Source: JAZDEU01 sp043808545
GTDB taxonomy: Bacteria > Patescibacteriota > Patescibacteriia > JAZDEU01
NCBI GenBank assembly: GCA_043808545.1
Contig: JAZDEU010000062.1
Span: forward strand, 1 to 15,252
Reading direction: 5' to 3'
DNA length: 15,252 nt
The position numbers and the translations under genes are program-made. Of the stretch, positions 13,603 through 15,252 are shown in pieces. Position 1 is the first letter of the stretch, and each line of letters begins with the position of its first letter. The notes under the pieces are model-generated. The model searched no databases, was not told the origin of the DNA, and was given only the letters and a program-made list of their open reading frames with translations.

Positions 13603-14157
13603 ATGGATTATTTAGAATACTTTGATATAGTTGATGAAAATAATATATTGACAGGGGAAAAGCGCTTGCGAACGGATGCGCATACACAAGGTTTGTGGCA
13701 TAGAACGGTGCATATTTATTTGTTCAGAGAAGCAGAGGCGGATATTGAATTTTTAGTACACTTGAGAGCGAAGACTAAAGATTCGCATCCTAATGAATGG
13801 GACACTCGATTTGGGGGACATATAAAATCAGGAGAGACTGTCGAAGATGCGGTAATAGGCGAATTGCGGGATGAGATCGGCTTGGAAATAGATTTTCCCA
13901 AGATTATTAAAGGAGAAATTTACAAAAGAGATAAATATCCAAACAGAGAATTTACAAAGGTTTTTTACTATAACTTCACGGGTGAAATTGATGACTTGAA
14001 GTTTAATGACGGAGAAGTGCAGGAGGTAAAGTTGATGAAATCGAATGATATTTTGGAGGCTATCCGCAGGGAACCCGATAAATGGGCTGAGAGTGAAAAA
14101 GGATTTGTTCAAATTTTTAATGTATTAAAATCTAAGTTAAGCGATTATGAAACATAA
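13603..14157 (+). CDS. Nudix hydrolase, YfcD-like
   Basis: A 184-residue Nudix-fold protein expected to hydrolyse a nucleoside diphosphate linked to another group. The N-terminal EYFDIVDENNILTGEKRLRTDAHTQGLWHRTVHIYLF matches the YfcD/isopentenyl-diphosphate-isomerase-like subgroup. The Nudix box is at 72-94 (GHIKSGETVEDAVIGELRDEIGL). Compared with the GX5EX7REUXEEXGU consensus, Arg is replaced by Gly86 and one Glu by Asp90; Glu87 and Glu91 are kept, so metal binding looks possible but activity may be altered. It starts three bases after the previous stop and overlaps the next gene by 11 bases, so the three genes are probably co-transcribed. The substrate is unknown. Confidence 0.9.
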   Translation: MDYLEYFDIVDENNILTGEKRLRTDAHTQGLWHRTVHIYLFREAEADIEFLVHLRAKTKDSHPNEWDTRFGGHIKSGETVEDAVIGELRDEIGLEIDFPKIIKGEIYKRDKYPNREFTKVFYYNFTGEIDDLKFNDGEVQEVKLMKSNDILEAIRREPDKWAESEKGFVQIFNVLKSKLSDYET

Positions 14158-14668
14158 CGCGGAAAAAAAATTAAATAATTTCGCTTATATAGACGGCGCG
14201 AACTTGTATAATGGTATTATTGACTCAGGTTGGAAACTTGATTATGCGCGATTTAGAATATGGTTGACAGAAAAATATAAAGTTAAAACCGCTTATATTT
14301 TCATTGGCTTGATACCAAGATACAAAGATTTGTATAAATATCTTCAAGAATGCGGATTTACTCTGATATTCAAAGAGGTCGTTTATAATAGTGATGGAAA
14401 ACCTAAGGGCAATTGCGATGCGGATTTGGTTTTACAGACCGTAATTGATACTTATGAAAATAAATTTAATCAAGCAGTTCTTGTCTCAAGTGATGGTGAT
14501 TATGCAGGTTTGATAAAATTTTTAGCTCTAAGAAATAAATTGAAGATTGTGTTATCTCCAAATAACAACAAAAAATGTTCTATTCTATTAAAACGAATCA
14601 ATGTTCCCATAACTTATTTAGAAGAAGTTATAAATAAATTTTCTTTAAATAGAAAAAACCCCCGTTAA
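14147..14668 (+). CDS. NYN-domain ribonuclease, LabA/DUF88-like
   Basis: A 173-residue single-domain PIN-like protein predicted to cleave RNA using divalent metal. The acidic residues expected for the active site are all present: Asp16 in AYIDGANLY, Asp91 and Asp93 in GNCDADLVLQ, and Asp116 and Asp118 in VSSDGDYAGLI. It belongs with the LabA/DUF88 group of NYN proteins. Its ATG lies inside the end of the Nudix gene (11-base overlap, different frame), suggesting translational coupling. Its last codons lie inside the operon terminator. The natural RNA target is unknown. Confidence 0.9.
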   Translation: MKHNAEKKLNNFAYIDGANLYNGIIDSGWKLDYARFRIWLTEKYKVKTAYIFIGLIPRYKDLYKYLQECGFTLIFKEVVYNSDGKPKGNCDADLVLQTVIDTYENKFNQAVLVSSDGDYAGLIKFLALRNKLKIVLSPNNNKKCSILLKRINVPITYLEEVINKFSLNRKNPR

Positions 14669-14694
14669 GGACAATACCTTAGCAGGGTTTTTTT
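14653..14694 (+). terminator. Strong intrinsic terminator of the 12172-14668 operon
   Basis: AAAAAACCC pairs with GGGTTTTTT, and inside GTTAAGG pairs with CCTTAGC around ACAATA. A T run ends the structure. The NYN stop codon (14666-14668) lies in the left arm. Confidence 0.85.
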
Positions 14695-14732
14695 CGTGGT
14701 AAATTAATTATATAATAGCAAATTTAGCAGTA

Positions 14733-14761
14733 TTGTCAATAGAACAAATTTTGGCTAAAAT
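14733..14761 (+). promoter_or_regulatory. Promoter upstream of the flavodoxin-like stub
   Basis: TTGTCA (14733-14738) and TAAAAT (14756-14761, preceded by TTGGC) are separated by exactly 17 bases. The -10 context GGCTAAAATAA is the same as that ahead of trxA. Confidence 0.55.
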
Positions 14762-14792
14762 AATATAAGAAAATTTATATTGAAAAAAGTTT

Positions 14793-14873
14793 ATGAAAAT
14801 ATTAGTTTTTAATTCAAGCCCGAGAAAAAATAATGGAGCTACGGATATTGTGCTTGATGAAATAAATAAATAA
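14793..14873 (+). pseudogene. N-terminal stub of an NADPH-dependent FMN reductase-like gene
   Basis: The 26-residue frame begins MKILVFNSSPRKNNGATDIV and then stops. The segment MKILVFNSSPRKN matches the first strand and phosphate-binding loop of flavodoxin-fold FMN reductases, normally 150-200 residues long. Nothing resembling the rest follows. It has an intact-looking promoter upstream, so it was probably a functional gene that has been deleted from its 3' side. Confidence 0.65.
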
Positions 14874-14903
14874 AATAGATAAAAATAAATTTAGTTTAAA
14901 AAT

Positions 14904-15252
14904 ATGGCAAATGTCAGTTTTCCTATAACAATCAAAGAACGTTTTGATTTTCCTGTTGATATTACCATTTCCGGGTTATACTCTATTTCCATATCAGTGC
15001 GCGTAAAATCAGCAAAACAAATCAATGCGACGGATGATGAGGATTTGCAAATAGAAATAGATAAGAGAAAATTTAGGGAAATTCCGTTGTTGGATAAGCC
15101 GCGGTATAAGAATATTTCGCCCGCGTTCAACGGAAGCAAACTCAAAGGGCTTAAAAAAACTGTAATATTTTTTATGTGGCTGGAAAAAGGATCGCGCATT
15201 GTTTCTTTAATCCCGGATCATTCTGCGCGCGTGGAAAATATCAATATAGCAA
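14904..15252 (+). CDS. Unidentified protein, partial (runs off the window)
   Basis: The frame is open from ATG at 14904 to the last base, 116 full codons. The visible part alternates hydrophobic and polar residues (VDITISGLYSISISVRVKSAK, KTVIFFMWLEKGSRIVSLIPDHSARVENI), consistent with a beta-sandwich, and has no membrane segment or known catalytic motif. The GC content and codon pattern look like a real gene. I do not recognise the family. A minus-strand frame over the same bases is judged to be its shadow. Confidence 0.65.
   Translation, partial: MANVSFPITIKERFDFPVDITISGLYSISISVRVKSAKQINATDDEDLQIEIDKRKFREIPLLDKPRYKNISPAFNGSKLKGLKKTVIFFMWLEKGSRIVSLIPDHSARVENINIA

Noticed and set aside
5166..14668. 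Use of TGA as a sense codon, as in some CPR lineages
   Set aside because: All long proteins are intact under the standard reading, with no in-frame TGA, so there is no sign of recoding. Absence of TGA stops in the intact genes is compatible with simple AT bias.
14891..15199. Minus-strand frame opposite the partial gene at the right edge
   Set aside because: The plus-strand frame stays open to the window end and has the more natural residue composition; the minus frame has no motif.

Overview
The window looks like chromosomal DNA of a small-genome, AT-rich bacterium of the Candidate Phyla Radiation (Patescibacteria), most likely Parcubacteria-like. This is inferred from protein style, not a marker gene: a GreA beginning MQVPKRKSE, a membrane-anchored Gmad2-type protein, a DUF4143 ATPase, a YfcD-like Nudix protein and a NYN protein. 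Most genes lack a Shine-Dalgarno sequence, all intact genes end in TAA or TAG, and intergenic DNA is full of foldback repeats. No rRNA or tRNA gene was found.

Layout. Bases 1-2417 hold one gene, a thioredoxin (1005-1328), in a sea of foldback elements. Four parS-like palindromes (core TATTTCACRTGAAATA) and a nested insertion whose empty site survives nearby are also here. Bases 2418-4196 carry two minus-strand genes, a Cys-rich Gmad2 membrane protein and a TrmH-family RNA methyltransferase. greA (4353-4850) follows on the plus strand. Bases 5166-9803 hold a loosened F-type ATP synthase locus: atpB, atpE, atpF, then an unrelated DUF457-type membrane protein with its own terminator, then atpA. 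There is no free atpH. The alpha subunit carries about 95 extra N-terminal residues that resemble the C-terminal domain of delta. atpG, atpD and atpC do not follow; a DUF3800 gene sits 11 bases after atpA.

Bases 9815-12076 look like an accessory insertion zone. The DUF3800 gene converges on a self-contained small-RNA unit on the minus strand, with a TTGACA-N17-TATACT promoter, several hairpins, a duplicated 24-base module around a long hairpin, and an intrinsic terminator. Next come a truncated methyltransferase and a 63-base foldback with outward promoters, one of which would start an apparently leaderless DUF4143 ATPase gene. Bases 12172-14694 form a likely operon of a lipoprotein-like or membrane-anchored protein, a Nudix protein and a NYN ribonuclease, closed by a strong terminator. 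The right edge has a flavodoxin-like gene stub and the start of an unidentified beta-rich protein.

How the parts relate. The ATPase genes would build the membrane sector (a, c, b) and the alpha part of F1, with gamma, beta and epsilon presumably encoded elsewhere. The most notable points are the delta-alpha fusion, the DUF3800/small-RNA pair, the datable nested foldback insertion and the parS-like cluster.
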